A DNA stretch of 43,500 nucleotides from Bacillus salacetis (GCF_003581585.1 NZ_QXIR01000041.1:1-43500); one strand, 5' to 3'; positions 17,319-25,858 are shown, counted from the stretch's first letter. Notes: generated from the letters alone by a model not told the origin. A program made the numbers and translations.

Positions 17319-18707
17319 TTAGATGAATTGAACGATGGATAAAACCATTGCTATAACTGACATACCTAAGATAATATATGATTTTCGATTACTCACTTTG
17401 GATTTCAAGGAAAGTTTCAAACCATTCATTTCTTCATTGAGCAATGCAATCTTTTTTTCCTGCTCTATAATGAGAAACTGATGATATTCCAATTGTTCAT
17501 TCAAATTGCTATTAAATGTGTGTAGCTGTGATATTTCTTCATTATGCTGATTTACAACCTCTGCTTGACTTTGTACCGTCTCATCAAATGACGAGATTGC
17601 CTCTGAGTGGATTTTTAATTGTTCAGCATGCTGGCTTGTAACCTCTGATTGTTTATGTGATTTCTTCTGAAGTAATTTATTTGTTTCTGCTTGAGCTTTT
17701 AAATCTTCGGCGAATCCATTAGAAATTTTTGCTTGGGTATTAATCTTTTCTCCAAGTTCTTTATCCGCTTCAGCTTGAACTTTTAGTTGTTCAGCATGCT
17801 GATTGATAACCTCCGATTGCTTATGTAACTTCTCTTCAAGTAATTTGTCAGTTTCTGCTTGAGCTTTTAGTTCTTTGGCGAGTCCTTTTGAAATTTTTTC
17901 TTGATTATGTATTTTTTCTTCAAGTTCTTTATCCGCTTCTGCTTGGACTTTTAGTTGTTCAGCATTCTCGTTGCTGCGTTCAGTTTGGACGTTCAAGTGT
18001 TCGCTAAGGGTACTGATTTTCCCGGCTTGATTTTTCAATTGTTCTTGCAGTTTCTTCCCGGCTGTTTCATGTATTTTCAACTGGTCACTATGACGATTAT
18101 CCACTGCTTCATGAACTTCCAGCTGTTTTTCGATCTGTTCGCTTTTTTTGTGTTGAACCTTCAATTTCTCATGCTGAACTTTAATGGTTTTAGTAAGGTT
18201 GTCTTGTTTTCTTAAAATATCTTCTTGTTCTTTCAATTGTTTTACTACTGTCATTAACTCTTGTCTGGCTAATGTAGATAATTCTTCTTTAGATGCACCT
18301 TTCAATTTCAATTCAAGTTCTCTAACAACAAACCGGTTACTCGCGATGTTGCTAACTCCCAGCCCAAATAAATATTTAGTAATTTTAGCTAGTTTTGTTT
18401 GAAATTCAAAAGAAACCTTTTGTGCTTCGGCTCCTGATTGTACTGCTTCCGCTAATTCGATTCCTGCAGATTGTAATTCTTCAATGGCAACTCTTTTCTT
18501 ACCGAATCCAGCCGATTTATTTCTGGCGCTTTGAGCAGAAGATTTTGCATCGACAGCTGCTTCGATTGCTTTTTTTACACTCTTATCCAGCTTGTTAAGT
18601 TTACTGATCTGCCCCTGAATCAAGACAGGTAAGTCTTCATCATTGAAACTTGAAATACCTGAATCAATGACCTCATCTTGATCGATTATTACAACTTGAT
18701 TCTCCAA
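17319..18707 (-). CDS. C-tail-anchored long coiled-coil protein of unknown function
   Basis: 462 residues. N-terminal ~110 residues are acidic then Ala/Ser-rich. A globular helical part follows (110-160, with LFGLGVSNIASNRFVVRELELKLKGAS), then a coiled coil from about 150 to 430. Inside it a 56-residue unit (exactly eight heptads, AEQLKVQAEADKEL...HKQSEVINQH) repeats twice with a further partial copy. The last 20 residues (443-462) form one membrane span with no tail behind it, so the protein is anchored C-terminally with a rod in the cytoplasm. TTG start at 18707 behind GGGGGT. It is the distal gene of a pair with the 470-residue protein, 92 bases apart. No named family known to me; a structural or sensor role at the membrane is inference. 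Confidence 0.8.
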   Translation of the reverse strand: MENQVVIIDQDEVIDSGISSFNDEDLPVLIQGQISKLNKLDKSVKKAIEAAVDAKSSAQSARNKSAGFGKKRVAIEELQSAGIELAEAVQSGAEAQKVSFEFQTKLAKITKYLFGLGVSNIASNRFVVRELELKLKGASKEELSTLARQELMTVVKQLKEQEDILRKQDNLTKTIKVQHEKLKVQHKKSEQIEKQLEVHEAVDNRHSDQLKIHETAGKKLQEQLKNQAGKISTLSEHLNVQTERSNENAEQLKVQAEADKELEEKIHNQEKISKGLAKELKAQAETDKLLEEKLHKQSEVINQHAEQLKVQAEADKELGEKINTQAKISNGFAEDLKAQAETNKLLQKKSHKQSEVTSQHAEQLKIHSEAISSFDETVQSQAEVVNQHNEEISQLHTFNSNLNEQLEYHQFLIIEQEKKIALLNEEMNGLKLSLKSKVSNRKSYIILGMSVIAMVLSIVQFI

Positions 18708-18799
18708 GCTTTCTTACCCCCATTTCAAAAGATCGGTTATTTCTTCAATTAATCCAGCGTTATGTTCCTCAATGCCATCCTTATATCCGCCAATATGGT

Positions 18800-20212
18800 T
18801 CATCGACTTCTGTTTGCTTTCCAGGCTTCTGCGGAAAATCTAGCCGTTTGCTCCATACTATCAATCGCTTCGTTAATGGTTTTTTCAGTCGTTTCTGCTG
18901 CCATCCATGTATCAGCCTGAATGTAGAAAACTTTTGCATTCATCAAGTGCAGCCGTTCGCTGAGAACAGCCATCCTTTCCGATTCCAAATGGCTGCGTTT
19001 CATTCCCATGGATGTGTCTGTTGCAACCGAAATAGCAAATCTTCCTACTCCAACGAAGTTCACTCGAAGGATGAACTCTTTTGCAAACATGGCAGAATTT
19101 CCAGCTGATTTCACACCAGCCCGTATAGCTGCGTCCCCCAAATCCACCAGTGTAAAGGTTCCTGTAGCTATAGTAAGCATGCGGACGATCGTACGATTCT
19201 TCCAGGGTACTGTTTTCTTCCATTCTATTTCTTTAAAGCTTTGTTTTTCCTTTACTTCTGAAACCAGCCGCCTGATAAAATAAAATGCCCGTACAATTAT
19301 TTCGTTCATTATTACCGGCATAGCTTGTCTTCCGATTTCATATCCGACAGCCATTTCGCTTCGAAGATCAAATTTTTCTTGGACAAAAAGTTCTTTTATT
19401 TTCTTGGCTAAGCCTGATTTATTTAAGCCAGGTATCAGGGATGTTTCTTTCAGAAGCGAAACAATCGGACCAGGAATACCCATTCCAACCCCTGCTGTTT
19501 TGTTGCTCCCCGACATATCGCTGACTAAATGGAAAAACCAATTGATTGTACCTGCAAATATTTTACTTGGGATATCACTTCCGATTAACCCCTCTCCATT
19601 GTCATCAATGGTGATTGGCAGGAAGTCTCCCTCACTGTTTTGAAAATAACCTCTCTTTGTGAATTGAGTGAGAATGGAGAAGAATAAACCTAATGGTGTT
19701 GGGTGATGTGCTAAATCATCCAAGTGGTGGCTCTTTGCAGAAATGCCTGCACCTTCCCCTTTCCAAATGTTATCACTGGGGATGTGAAACTTGTTCTCTA
19801 AAAAACGGATAGCCCCATCCAGTCTTTCTCCTTCATATCCCTTCGATTTAGCGACCTTCATAACAAAATTGTTTATCTTCTCGTTACTCCAAGCTTTTCC
19901 CCGCTCCATACTGAATTCACCAACCCACAATGAATCCACCAGTCCAGCAAGAATACCGCTTCCAACTGCAACTATATAATCCAATCCATTAGAATGGTTG
20001 GTAAGCCGGTTTATTTCTTTATTTAATTCTGCCAATCTAGTTTCGTTATCTGATAAATCCCCTTCGACGCCTTGGTAGCCTTCCTTGATGGCTTGTTCTC
20101 TTTCGTCTTTGAAACCAGTCGGGTTTTCTAGTATCTCGATACCTAGCTCTACCTCGAAATCATTCTGATCGATTTTGATTTCCGGAAAGTTAAGAATGGT
20201 TGCTTCTTTCAT
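18800..20212 (-). CDS. Conserved membrane-associated protein of unknown function (470 residues)
   Basis: ATG at 20212 behind AGAGGA. The glycine-zipper-like hydrophobic segment IVAVGSGILAGLVDSLWVG (80-98) could enter a membrane. Strikingly motif-dense blocks follow: HHLDDLAHHPTPLGLFFSIL (162-181), GTINWFFHLVSDMSGS (221-236) and GIPGPIVSLLKE (245-256). The C-terminal half is helical and basic, with a TIATGTFTLVDLGDAAIRAG hydrophobic stretch. I recall similar blocks in uncharacterised Firmicutes proteins but can name no domain. His- and Asp-rich motifs might form an active or metal site (inference). It sits between a HicB-like gene and the tail-anchored coiled-coil gene, all on one strand, and a palindrome precedes it. 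Confidence 0.82.
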   Translation of the reverse strand: MKEATILNFPEIKIDQNDFEVELGIEILENPTGFKDEREQAIKEGYQGVEGDLSDNETRLAELNKEINRLTNHSNGLDYIVAVGSGILAGLVDSLWVGEFSMERGKAWSNEKINNFVMKVAKSKGYEGERLDGAIRFLENKFHIPSDNIWKGEGAGISAKSHHLDDLAHHPTPLGLFFSILTQFTKRGYFQNSEGDFLPITIDDNGEGLIGSDIPSKIFAGTINWFFHLVSDMSGSNKTAGVGMGIPGPIVSLLKETSLIPGLNKSGLAKKIKELFVQEKFDLRSEMAVGYEIGRQAMPVIMNEIIVRAFYFIRRLVSEVKEKQSFKEIEWKKTVPWKNRTIVRMLTIATGTFTLVDLGDAAIRAGVKSAGNSAMFAKEFILRVNFVGVGRFAISVATDTSMGMKRSHLESERMAVLSERLHLMNAKVFYIQADTWMAAETTEKTINEAIDSMEQTARFSAEAWKANRSR

Positions 20213-20326
20213 ATGCAATTCCTCTTTTTCTGAAATTTTCTATGTATAAAGTTTTGCAGCATGCTGAATACAGTTATTATAAGCCTTACTTATTATATCA
20301 AAACTTACCATTTTAATAGGTATTTT

Positions 20327-20348
20327 ATAACACTTAAACAAGTGTTAT
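20327..20348. promoter_or_regulatory. Perfect palindrome between hicB and the 470-residue gene
   Basis: ATAACACTT (20327-20335), AAAC, AAGTGTTAT (20340-20348): 9-bp perfect arms. It could be the hicB terminator, but no T-run follows on the minus strand. Its AACAC...GTGTT core resembles the palindrome inside the hicB promoter, so an operator is a fair alternative. Confidence 0.55.
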
Positions 20349-20365
20349 TTACTGGGTTAAATTAC

Positions 20366-20767
20366 TTACTTGATATTCAATTCTTTTTTCAAGGCCTTTA
20401 CTAATACAGCGGAGAAATTAAGGTTATTGTTCTTTGCTAAAGCATCCAGCCAGGCAGGCACTGTTAGGGTTTTCTTCACATAGACCTCTTTGACTTTAGA
20501 ACGATGGTAAGGCATCCATATATTAATATAAAAAATTTGTTGATGTTGGGTAAGGGGGATCTTGTCTGAATCTGACCTTTCAGGCAAATCTTTTTTATCA
20601 CTTTCTATATCTAATATGGTTAAGGCTAAAAACTCCTGTGATGCTGCTACATAATCTTCTCCCTTTTCAACACTGGTCATCATATTATTAAAATCAGGAA
20701 AAATCAGATCTACATACTCCTCCTCGGAAAAGTCCAATATAACTGGATAGGTATAATTTTGATCCAA
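20366..20767 (-). CDS. hicB: HicB-family antitoxin
   Basis: 133 residues. The N-terminal RNase H-like HicB fold shows YPVILDFSEEEYVDLIFPDFNNMMTSVEKG with the usual following ASQEFLALTI helix. A C-terminal ribbon-helix-helix-like DNA-binding segment (KKTLTVPAWLDALAKNNNLNFSAVLVKALKK) is the form that autorepresses hic operons. The start is TTG 20767 behind AGAGGTG. The ATG at 20803 is excluded because it lies within the -10 box of a perfect promoter. It should neutralise the HicA-like toxin encoded 370 bases away on the opposite strand, an unusual divergent arrangement since hicA normally precedes hicB in one operon. Confidence 0.88.
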   Translation of the reverse strand: MDQNYTYPVILDFSEEEYVDLIFPDFNNMMTSVEKGEDYVAASQEFLALTILDIESDKKDLPERSDSDKIPLTQHQQIFYINIWMPYHRSKVKEVYVKKTLTVPAWLDALAKNNNLNFSAVLVKALKKELNIK

Positions 20768-20801
20768 ATAATACACCTCTTTCAACAAGTTAATTAATTT
20801 C

Positions 20802-20829
20802 ATTATAACACGTGTTAAATACGTGTCAA
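20802..20829 (-). promoter_or_regulatory. hicB promoter with embedded operator palindrome
   Basis: On the minus strand TTGACA (20824-20829), 16-base spacer, TATAAT (20802-20807): both boxes perfect. The 12-bp perfect palindrome TAACACGTGTTA (20806-20817) lies between and over the -10, where a bound ribbon-helix-helix protein would block polymerase. Autorepression by HicB is the likely control. Confidence 0.75.
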
Positions 20830-21135
20830 CAACATGCTTAATTGTTAGGATTTCACACATGTGGTAAAATATTCACATACCCTTTTATTCATATGTGTCG
20901 AACTGGAATCCAGAAAATACAGTTACAATTATGGAAAAAAATATATTAGCAGAAACATCTTTTACTTTAATAGCAATATACAATTTAATTAGGAAAGTCA
21001 GATAAATCATTATCCACAAAAATGAGATAAGCTATGGGTATGGTTCTTAAAAAGCGGTCGCTTACCTACTGAAACCCTCAAGCAGATAATAATTCAAACT
21101 AAAAAGATGAATTTAATTTCTGGAGGGGAAACCAT
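20830..21135. other. hicB-hicA divergent intergenic region
   Basis: No gene. It contains CACACATGTGG near 20855-20865 and the short palindrome AAGCGGTCGCTT at 21053-21064. No clear consensus promoter for hicA was found, though one must lie here. Confidence 0.35.
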
Positions 21136-21330
21136 ATGAATTTTAAAAAGGTGGAAAAGATACTTAAGAAAAATGGATGGGTCCACATACGGACATCAGG
21201 TTCTCATTTTCAATTTAAAAAAGTGGGAATTGATTTTGTAGCTACGCTTCCAAATCATGGTGCTAAGGATTTGTCCATTGGAGTATTAAAAAGCCTTGAA
21301 AAGGGGACTGGCCTATCTATTAAAAATTAG
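21136..21330 (+). CDS. hicA: HicA-family mRNA interferase toxin
   Basis: 64 residues, the normal HicA size: a dsRBD-like alpha-beta-beta-beta-alpha fold that cleaves mRNA. Seen: KKVEKILKKNGWVHIRTSGSH with catalytic His24 in the SGSHFQF context, then FVATLPNHGAKDLSIGVLKSL (LPNH..DLxxGxLxxI is the family ending). ATG at 21136 behind an excellent GGAGGGG. All key residues look intact, so it is probably active and needs the HicB encoded upstream on the other strand. No second hicB follows it. Confidence 0.9.
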   Translation: MNFKKVEKILKKNGWVHIRTSGSHFQFKKVGIDFVATLPNHGAKDLSIGVLKSLEKGTGLSIKN

Positions 21331-21548
21331 ATAGGCTTTATAAATATATCCCTCTTTATCTCCTTACTTTCATACTCTGAAAGATCGTCGATTAACCTTA
21401 CATTATTAAACTTCATTCCTAAATACCTCTTGCACACACTCTCTCCCAAAATGAAAGACTTTAATTGAAAATCTTTTTTTCTTATAGTTAGTAGAGAGCA
21501 TTTTTATCAACGCTTTCCTTAAAAGCTAAAGACAGAGAGGTTTTTTAT

Positions 21549-22184
21549 ATGAAGATTGATTCCCCTAATATACCAAATGAGCTGCCCTTGAAGAATTTCA
21601 ATGATATTTTTTATGAGGAAGATCCCGAATTGGAGTTGTGTGAGATTCATGACTCTGTTTTTGAAAATGAGGTCCTGCCAAGAGTCCGGTTATATCGGAT
21701 GACCATTCGCAACAGCAAGTTCACCAACACGGATTTCTCCGGGATTGATATTACGGATGTTGCATTCGAGAATTGCGATTTTTCCAATGCCAATCTGAGT
21801 GCTTCGTCGATACATAGGACTTCCTTCAAGAACTGCAAACTGCTGGGTGTGGATTTTACGGATTCGCGCTTTGGAAACGTGCAGTTCCATGATTCACTTC
21901 TCAACTTGGCTTCTTTCGGCGATTCCAAGCTGGAAAAAGTGATCATGCAGGATACATCGCTGGAACGATCGGACTTTTACCAATGCAAATTCAAAAAGGC
22001 TGAATTCACCCGATGCAATCTGGATGGCGCAAGCTTTGAAAGTGCCCCGCTTAAAGGAGTCGACATCAGCACCTCCATGTTTGAATCCATTTCTGTGTCG
22101 ATCCCTGATTTGAAGGGCTGCAAAGTATCGACTAATCAAGCCATTCAATTCGCTGCGTTATTGGAGCTTGTCATTGTAGATTGA
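21549..22184 (+). CDS. Pentapeptide-repeat protein
   Basis: 211 residues with about 20 consecutive A(D/N)LxX-type pentapeptides from residue 45 to 190 (SKFTN TDFSG IDITD VAFEN CDFSN ANLSA). These fold as a right-handed quadrilateral beta-helix. Some family members mimic DNA and protect gyrase; Bacillus YjcF/YxeH-like homologues have no known job, so function is open. The acidic N-terminal 40 residues lack repeats. ATG behind AGAGAGG. Monocistronic, with terminator immediately after. Confidence 0.9.
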   Translation: MKIDSPNIPNELPLKNFNDIFYEEDPELELCEIHDSVFENEVLPRVRLYRMTIRNSKFTNTDFSGIDITDVAFENCDFSNANLSASSIHRTSFKNCKLLGVDFTDSRFGNVQFHDSLLNLASFGDSKLEKVIMQDTSLERSDFYQCKFKKAEFTRCNLDGASFESAPLKGVDISTSMFESISVSIPDLKGCKVSTNQAIQFAALLELVIVD

Positions 22185-22202
22185 TTCTTTATTGGGAAGG
22201 AC

Positions 22203-22243
22203 AGGCAGGCTTTCATGTGAAAAGGATGCCTGCCTCCGTTTTT
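22203..22243 (+). terminator. Terminator of the pentapeptide-repeat gene
   Basis: AGGCAGGC (22203-22210) pairs with GCCTGCCT (22228-22235); CCGTTTTT follows. Confidence 0.75.
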
Positions 22244-22308
22244 GAATCGCCACCGTTTTTAAAAATGATTATTCATTTCTCAATTCCCATTAATACTTTT
22301 TCACACAG

Positions 22309-22348
22309 AAAAAAGCACTTTCAATTGTTTCGGAAAAGTGCTTTTTTT
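22309..22348. terminator. Second hairpin, bidirectional terminator
   Basis: AAAAAAGCACTTT (22309-22321) pairs with AAAGTGCTTTTTT (22335-22347), A-rich before and T-rich after. Serves the convergent racemase gene as well. Confidence 0.8.
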
Positions 22349-22402
22349 CTGCAAAGGGAGACTGAACAGGCGCAGCCTTTTACATTAATCAGCCGTATTG
22401 CT

Positions 22403-23095
22403 TTATTCTTTTAGGGCCGTATTCACTGCTTCAACTGCATGGATAACAGTTGTATTAAATAATGGCACTTCTGAATCCTCTGGTTTGACCAATAATCCTA
22501 TTTCCGTACATCCCAAAATGATTCCTTCAGCTCCTTCTGCCACTAAGTGTTTAATGACAGACTTATAATACTCCTTCGATGACTGCTTGATCTGCCCTAA
22601 ACATAACTCTTCGTAAATAACTTTATTGACATTGGTTCGTTCTTCTTCATCTGGAACCAACACGTTGATTCCCTTCGATTTGATACGGGATTTATAAAAA
22701 TCCTGCTCCATTGTGTATTTTGTCCCAAGTAAACCGACAGTTTTGATATTGGACCGTTGGATTTGGTGCGCTGTAGCATCAGCAATATGTAATACAGGAA
22801 TGTTGATCCCCGCCTCTATATGATCAATCACTTTATGCATTGTATTTGTACAAATCACTATGAATTCCGCACCTGCTTTTTCTAAAGAGGATGCAGCTTC
22901 TCCCAATGCTTTACCGGCACCTTCCCAATCACCTTCAGCTTGAAAGCGTTCAATCTCATCAAAATCTACACTATACAGCAGACATTTCGCTGAATGTAAT
23001 CCACCTAATTTTTCTTTAACCATTTCGTTGATTATTCGGTAATACTCTACGGAAGACTCCCAGCTCATTCCGCCTATAAGGCCAATCGTTTTCAT
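22403..23095 (-). CDS. Aspartate/glutamate racemase-family protein
   Basis: 230 residues, PLP-independent racemase of the RacX/YgeA group, interconverting L- and D-amino acids through two cysteines. Seen: MKTIGLIGGMSWESSVEYY at the N-terminus, CTNTMH around residue 83 (first catalytic Cys) and ILGCTEIGLL near 197 (second Cys). Both cysteines are present. Two tandem ATGs; the second (23095) fits the AGGAGGGG spacing better. Products could feed cell-wall or biofilm D-amino acids, but specificity cannot be read. Monocistronic. Confidence 0.93.
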   Translation of the reverse strand: MKTIGLIGGMSWESSVEYYRIINEMVKEKLGGLHSAKCLLYSVDFDEIERFQAEGDWEGAGKALGEAASSLEKAGAEFIVICTNTMHKVIDHIEAGINIPVLHIADATAHQIQRSNIKTVGLLGTKYTMEQDFYKSRIKSKGINVLVPDEEERTNVNKVIYEELCLGQIKQSSKEYYKSVIKHLVAEGAEGIILGCTEIGLLVKPEDSEVPLFNTTVIHAVEAVNTALKE

Positions 23096-23352
23096 CATTT
23101 CCCCTCCTGATACACATTTTTTATCAAATTTTCACTCATCTTATATTCAATACCCCCAGCCGTCAACCGATGATTTAATATTTATAAAATTTTATTCAAG
23201 AATGATTTTTCCAAAAGGAGGAAACATAAGTTCATAAGGTACACAAAAAATACTTCCCGATGGAGGTAAGGAATCATATTTATAAAATGGGTTGAGTTGT
23301 TTCTTAAAACAGTTCCAACAAGAGGCAGCACATGAAGAAAGGAGAATGATTC

Positions 23353-24126
23353 GTGGAATCCATTTGGCTGGAATACGGATGGACTTTATTGATCTTAATC
23401 GGGCTTGAAGGCTTATTATCCGCTGATAATGCACTTGTTCTTGCTGTCATCGCCAAACACCTGCCTGACGACGAGAAAAATAAAGCCATTAAATACGGGA
23501 TCTTTATGGCATTTGCCTTCAGATTCATCGCACTGTTCGCCATTTCGTTCATCGCTAACGTCTGGCAGATACAGGCAGTGGGTGCTGCCTATTTACTGTA
23601 CTTAGGATTGAAGCACGTCATCAAGGCTAAGTTTGGGAAAGAGAATGAGAATGTCCATAAAGATGATGAGGAAGAGGCGAAAGGAAAAGGCTTCTGGCCG
23701 ACGGTGGGAAAAATCGCGCTTGCCGACCTTGCATTTGCAGTCGATTCGATCCTGGCTGCCGTTGCACTTGCACTCGGTCTCCCGGACTCCCCTCTTGGAG
23801 ATTTCGGCGGAATGGATGGCGGACAGTTCATCGTTGTCGTCCTTGGAGGAATCGCCGGCCTTATCCTCATTAAATACGCGGCAACCTGGTTTGTGTCGCT
23901 GCTTGAAAAACGGCCGGCCCTGGAAACGACCGCATACGCCATCGTCGCCTGGGTTGGGGTCAAACTGGCTGTGATCACACTTGCCCATGAGGATATCGGT
24001 GTATTGGACCACCATTTCCCGCACAGCACCTTATGGACATTGATCTTCTACGGAGTCCTCGTCGGGATCGCCTTACTCGGCTGGTTTGCACCGGGAAGCA
24101 AGAAATCCGGGGAGAGCAGCGGGTAA
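23353..24126 (+). CDS. TerC/YkoY-family integral membrane protein
   Basis: 257 residues, seven predicted spans. The two hallmark acidic helices are present: LIGLEGLLSADNALVLAVI (about 16-34) and LADLAFAVDSILAAVALAL (about 122-142). The Asp residues are thought to bind Mn2+; Bacillus members (MeeF/MeeY) export Mn2+ and support metalation of secreted enzymes. A charged cytoplasmic loop (KENENVHKDDEEEAKGKG) lies between the halves. GTG start at 23353 behind AAGGAG. I looked for the yybP-ykoY Mn2+ riboswitch often found upstream of such genes and did not see it. Confidence 0.93.
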   Translation: MESIWLEYGWTLLILIGLEGLLSADNALVLAVIAKHLPDDEKNKAIKYGIFMAFAFRFIALFAISFIANVWQIQAVGAAYLLYLGLKHVIKAKFGKENENVHKDDEEEAKGKGFWPTVGKIALADLAFAVDSILAAVALALGLPDSPLGDFGGMDGGQFIVVVLGGIAGLILIKYAATWFVSLLEKRPALETTAYAIVAWVGVKLAVITLAHEDIGVLDHHFPHSTLWTLIFYGVLVGIALLGWFAPGSKKSGESSG

Positions 24127-24178
24127 TTCAGGGTAATATGATTTGGGCAAAGTACAGGAGTTCGGATCCAAAAAAAAT

Positions 24179-24213
24179 GAGCATCATTTGCCTTAGCTTT
24201 TGGTGCTCTCTTT
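24179..24213 (+). terminator. Probable terminator of the TerC-family gene
   Basis: GAGCATC (24179-24185) pairs with GGTGCTC (24202-24208), one G-U pair, followed by TCTTTC. Moderate strength. Confidence 0.5.
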
Positions 24214-24388
24214 CATTGCATTATAACCTTTATTAACTTGAGATTCGCCTAGTGCAGATTAAACATGGAACTACTTAAATAGTAAATCAATATGTGTTCT
24301 AACATATAAGTTATAATTGTGGCTTTATCTGTGTTGGGTAACGAGTATTGTACCATTACAGTTAATTATGAAAGTATTAGACAATATT

Positions 24389-24571
24389 TTACCTAAAGAT
24401 CAATTCACTTGTGAGTACGGCTAAAATTATGACGATAATTATTAGGACGAACTCAATTACAGTATATTCCAAATCAAACCAAGTCACAAGGTAAGGTAAT
24501 AGGTTAAGATATAATACTATTAATACAATAGTAACAGTATATTTCAAAAGTTTCTTTATGAAATTTTTCAT
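24389..24571 (-). CDS. Small membrane protein (60 residues)
   Basis: MKNFIKKLLKYTVTIVLIVL... with two spans separated by WFDLEYT. The ATG at 24571 follows GGAGAG; a TTG at 24586 overlaps that site and is unlikely. No family recognised. Confidence 0.6.
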   Translation of the reverse strand: MKNFIKKLLKYTVTIVLIVLYLNLLPYLVTWFDLEYTVIEFVLIIIVIILAVLTSELIFR

Positions 24572-24714
24572 AATTATTCTCTCCAATGATCGAAATATTT
24601 AAATGTTCTGTTTTTTTAAAGAAGAGTACTAGTAATACCATTAGTATTAGATTTGTACTTATGACTTCCGAATTTAAACCAGTTTACGTACACCGTATAT
24701 TAGTAATACAGGTA

Positions 24715-25323
24715 TTAATAAACTCCTTTATCAACTTCCTCTTGGTACTTTTCAACTTGTTTATTGTTATCAATAAGGCCGTATTCCTTTTCCAGTTCAG
24801 GTTTCAGTTTCAACCAAATCGCATTCTTTTCATAGATGTCTCTGTCGAATTCGTGGTTTAGCTCTTCCAACGATAAACCCAAAGCAGCAGCATACGCCTG
24901 CATTTGTGGCAATTCAAAGGTATCAGGACCTTCCTTAATATATTGGTCTACTTCTTCCTCGGTAACTGTCACACCGTATTTTTCTTTCGCTATGGACTTC
25001 CAGACTTCATCTTCTTTCAGTGCTCTTTCCGCTAACTTTATTACTTGATCATCTGTTAAATCTGATTCATAAGACAATTGTTCTTCTGCTAAGATTCTTA
25101 TTAACCACTTATTTAAACTTCCATCTGCCTCAAGTTCATCGGCATCAGATACGGCCTTTTCAAAGACCTTTTCATAATCCTCATAAGTGTATGTATCTGC
25201 AATCTCCTTCAAATCTTCATCACTCTTCATTTTCACTTCTATCTTATCACTGCCATTTGTTTGGCAACCTGAGAATAAAATTAGTCTCATTACAAAAAAT
25301 CCGATACATTTTATTACTTTCAT
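24715..25323 (-). CDS. Putative lipoprotein with SurA_N-like helical domain
   Basis: 202 residues. Signal MKVIKCIGFFVMRLILFSGC with Cys20 as the lipidation site. Mature domain: LAEEQLSYESDLTDDQVIKLAERALKEDEVWKSIAKEKYGVTVTEEEVDQYIKEG. That pattern recalls the N-terminal chaperone domain of SurA/PrsA proteins, but no PPIase domain follows. It may hold or monitor exported proteins (inference). ATG at 25323 behind GGGGGAAG. Precedes, but is not tightly linked to, the 60-residue membrane gene. Confidence 0.75.
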   Translation of the reverse strand: MKVIKCIGFFVMRLILFSGCQTNGSDKIEVKMKSDEDLKEIADTYTYEDYEKVFEKAVSDADELEADGSLNKWLIRILAEEQLSYESDLTDDQVIKLAERALKEDEVWKSIAKEKYGVTVTEEEVDQYIKEGPDTFELPQMQAYAAALGLSLEELNHEFDRDIYEKNAIWLKLKPELEKEYGLIDNNKQVEKYQEEVDKGVY

Positions 25324-25406
25324 TTACTTCCCCCTAATTGGAAATTCCCAGAAAATAAGTTTCGGATTAAACAATATTCCATGAGGTGCTGAACCTGAAA
25401 AAGCCT

Positions 25407-25769
25407 TTATGGATGTCTAAAATCAAATTTTTGATTTGGCACATCCAACGTATGCCCGTTAATCACTACTGTATCATTGTCAGTCCACACAATAGTTGCA
25501 GTTTCCTCTCTATAATTCCAATATATATTCTCCGTTTTAAGATTTTTTGCATTAAAAACCAATTCACCACGAACAGAATAAGAAGTCGTGGCTCCTCCAT
25601 TGGTGACATAAGCTTTCAGTGTATACTTACCATCAGGGGATATTTGTTCTGTAAGATAGTCCCCTTTCGGCAATCTATTCATGTCATAAAACGCCCAATA
25701 GATCCCATAAGCTGCTATGACAAATAATATTAAAAAAACTATTAAGAATGATTTTACTATTTTTTTCAT
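25407..25769 (-). CDS. DUF5412-family protein
   Basis: 120 residues. One N-terminal span (7-26) followed by a small extracytoplasmic domain: SPDGKYTLKAYVTNGGATTSYSVRGELV and IYWNYREETATIVWTDNDTVVINGH, the typical DUF5412 pattern. Function unknown; common in Bacillaceae. ATG behind AGGAG. Monocistronic. Confidence 0.85.
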   Translation of the reverse strand: MKKIVKSFLIVFLILFVIAAYGIYWAFYDMNRLPKGDYLTEQISPDGKYTLKAYVTNGGATTSYSVRGELVFNAKNLKTENIYWNYREETATIVWTDNDTVVINGHTLDVPNQKFDFRHP

Positions 25770-25821
25770 TGGACCTTTCTCCTGACTGCTGTATATAAAA
25801 AGATATCCCGCTACAAAAATG

Positions 25822-25858
25822 AAAAACGGACGATAGCCGGATTTTCGGCTATCGTCCG
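25822..25858 (-). terminator. Terminator of the APH-like gene
   Basis: CGGACGATAGCCG (25827-25839) pairs perfectly with CGGCTATCGTCCG (25846-25858). On the minus strand it is followed by TTTTT. Confidence 0.85.

Noticed and set aside
23100..23352. yybP-ykoY Mn2+ riboswitch upstream of the TerC-family gene
   Set aside because: The conserved GGGGAGTA and CTACCGA-type elements are absent from the leader.
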